Source: Phycisphaerales bacterium
Lineage (GTDB): Bacteria; Planctomycetota; Phycisphaerae; Phycisphaerales; SM1A02
Direction of reading: 5' to 3'
Assembly: GCA_014238785.1 (NCBI GenBank)
Contig: JABAAL010000041.1
Location: 35,366 to 99,365, forward strand
Length of the DNA stretch: 64,000 bases
Shown here: piece after piece, positions 63,835-64,000 of the stretch
How the letters are laid out: the number at the start of each line of letters is the position of its first letter
How positions within the stretch are numbered: the stretch's first letter is position 1
Position numbers and translations under genes: made by a program
The notes under the pieces: generated by a model
Databases searched by the model: none
Told to the model about the DNA's origin: nothing
What the model saw: only the letters and a program-made list of their open reading frames with translations

Positions 63835-64000
63835 ATGAAACACTCCCTACATATATGTTGTATTGCTCTTTGCAGTCCTGTGATTGCAGAAGTTCATGTC
63901 GTTGGTGCTGCCGATTTTGCATTTATTCCAGATGAATTGCACGCCTTCGTTGGTGACACCATTCGGTGGGAATATCTCAGTGGCACACCTCATACTGTGA
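63835..64000 (+). CDS. Plastocyanin-like cupredoxin (partial at window end)
   Basis: 55 codons to the end of the window. After a signal peptide (MKHSLHICCIALCSPVIA) comes EVHVVGAADFAFIPDELHAF followed by VGDTIRWEYLSGTPHTV, the plastocyanin/azurin opening with the first copper His in PHTV. The remaining copper ligands would be in the part not shown. It is divergent from the BNR-protein gene by 90 bases. Confidence 0.8.
   Translation, partial: MKHSLHICCIALCSPVIAEVHVVGAADFAFIPDELHAFVGDTIRWEYLSGTPHTV

Overview
The window looks like chromosomal DNA of a planctomycete, most likely of the Phycisphaerae. That is inference from gene content: exported proteins with paired Asp-rich dockerin-type repeats ending in Trp-Gly-x-Cys, a VPxPGALAL...RRRRR C-terminal sorting tail, the planctomycete/verrucomicrobial small basic protein, a prepilin-like pseudopilin, and WXG100-like proteins beside an FtsK/EccC ATPase. 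G+C is moderate (about 40-52% in sampled lines), genes are dense on both strands, and many neighbours overlap by ATGA. Starts without ATG (TTG, GTG, ATC) occur.

Region 1 (1-17.4 kb) is housekeeping: partial fabI, tRNA-Arg, a DMT permease, a nitrilase-family amidase, an anchored beta-repeat protein, rnc, rpmH, aroK, ilvC, uppP, ligA, a PBP4-type peptidase, a TlpA-like redoxin with His/Pro/Asp-rich ends, the pyrF - solute-binding protein - pncC - folK operon, and a DUF971/thioesterase/glycosyltransferase operon. Region 2 (17.4-43.5 kb) continues with an aminotransferase, acpS/moaB, moaE, nth, recX, cdsA, a zinc-ribbon coiled-coil protein, surface and secreted proteins, nrdR, thrS, infC (AUC start), a MATE pump, an EF-G-like GTPase, trmL/glyA, ogt and a UDP-glucose dehydrogenase.

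Region 3 (43.5-52.8 kb) is one long respiratory operon: caa3-type oxidase subunits II, I and III, a membrane subunit, a diheme cytochrome c lipoprotein, a Rieske protein, cytochrome b with a C-terminal heme c domain, a fusion of CtaG with a polyferredoxin, and a small membrane protein. It encodes a quinol-to-oxygen electron chain plus assembly factors.

Region 4 (52.85-57.74 kb) follows with almost no gap and is the most unusual part: a WXG100-like protein, a 202-residue helical protein, a second small WxD...EE protein and a 1264-residue membrane ATPase with three P-loop-like modules, only the middle one canonical. I read it as a minimal type VII-like secretion locus lacking the usual EccB/D/E, EssA/B and mycosin components. 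It ends at a tRNA-Val gene.

Region 5 (57.85-64 kb) looks like accessory DNA: a GC-richer gene for a secreted LPMO(AA10)-CBM2-dockerin-GH18 chitinase, two small genes in duplicated flanks (one with ATC where the other has ATG, one frameshifted), a BNR-repeat dockerin protein, and the start of a cupredoxin gene cut by the window end.
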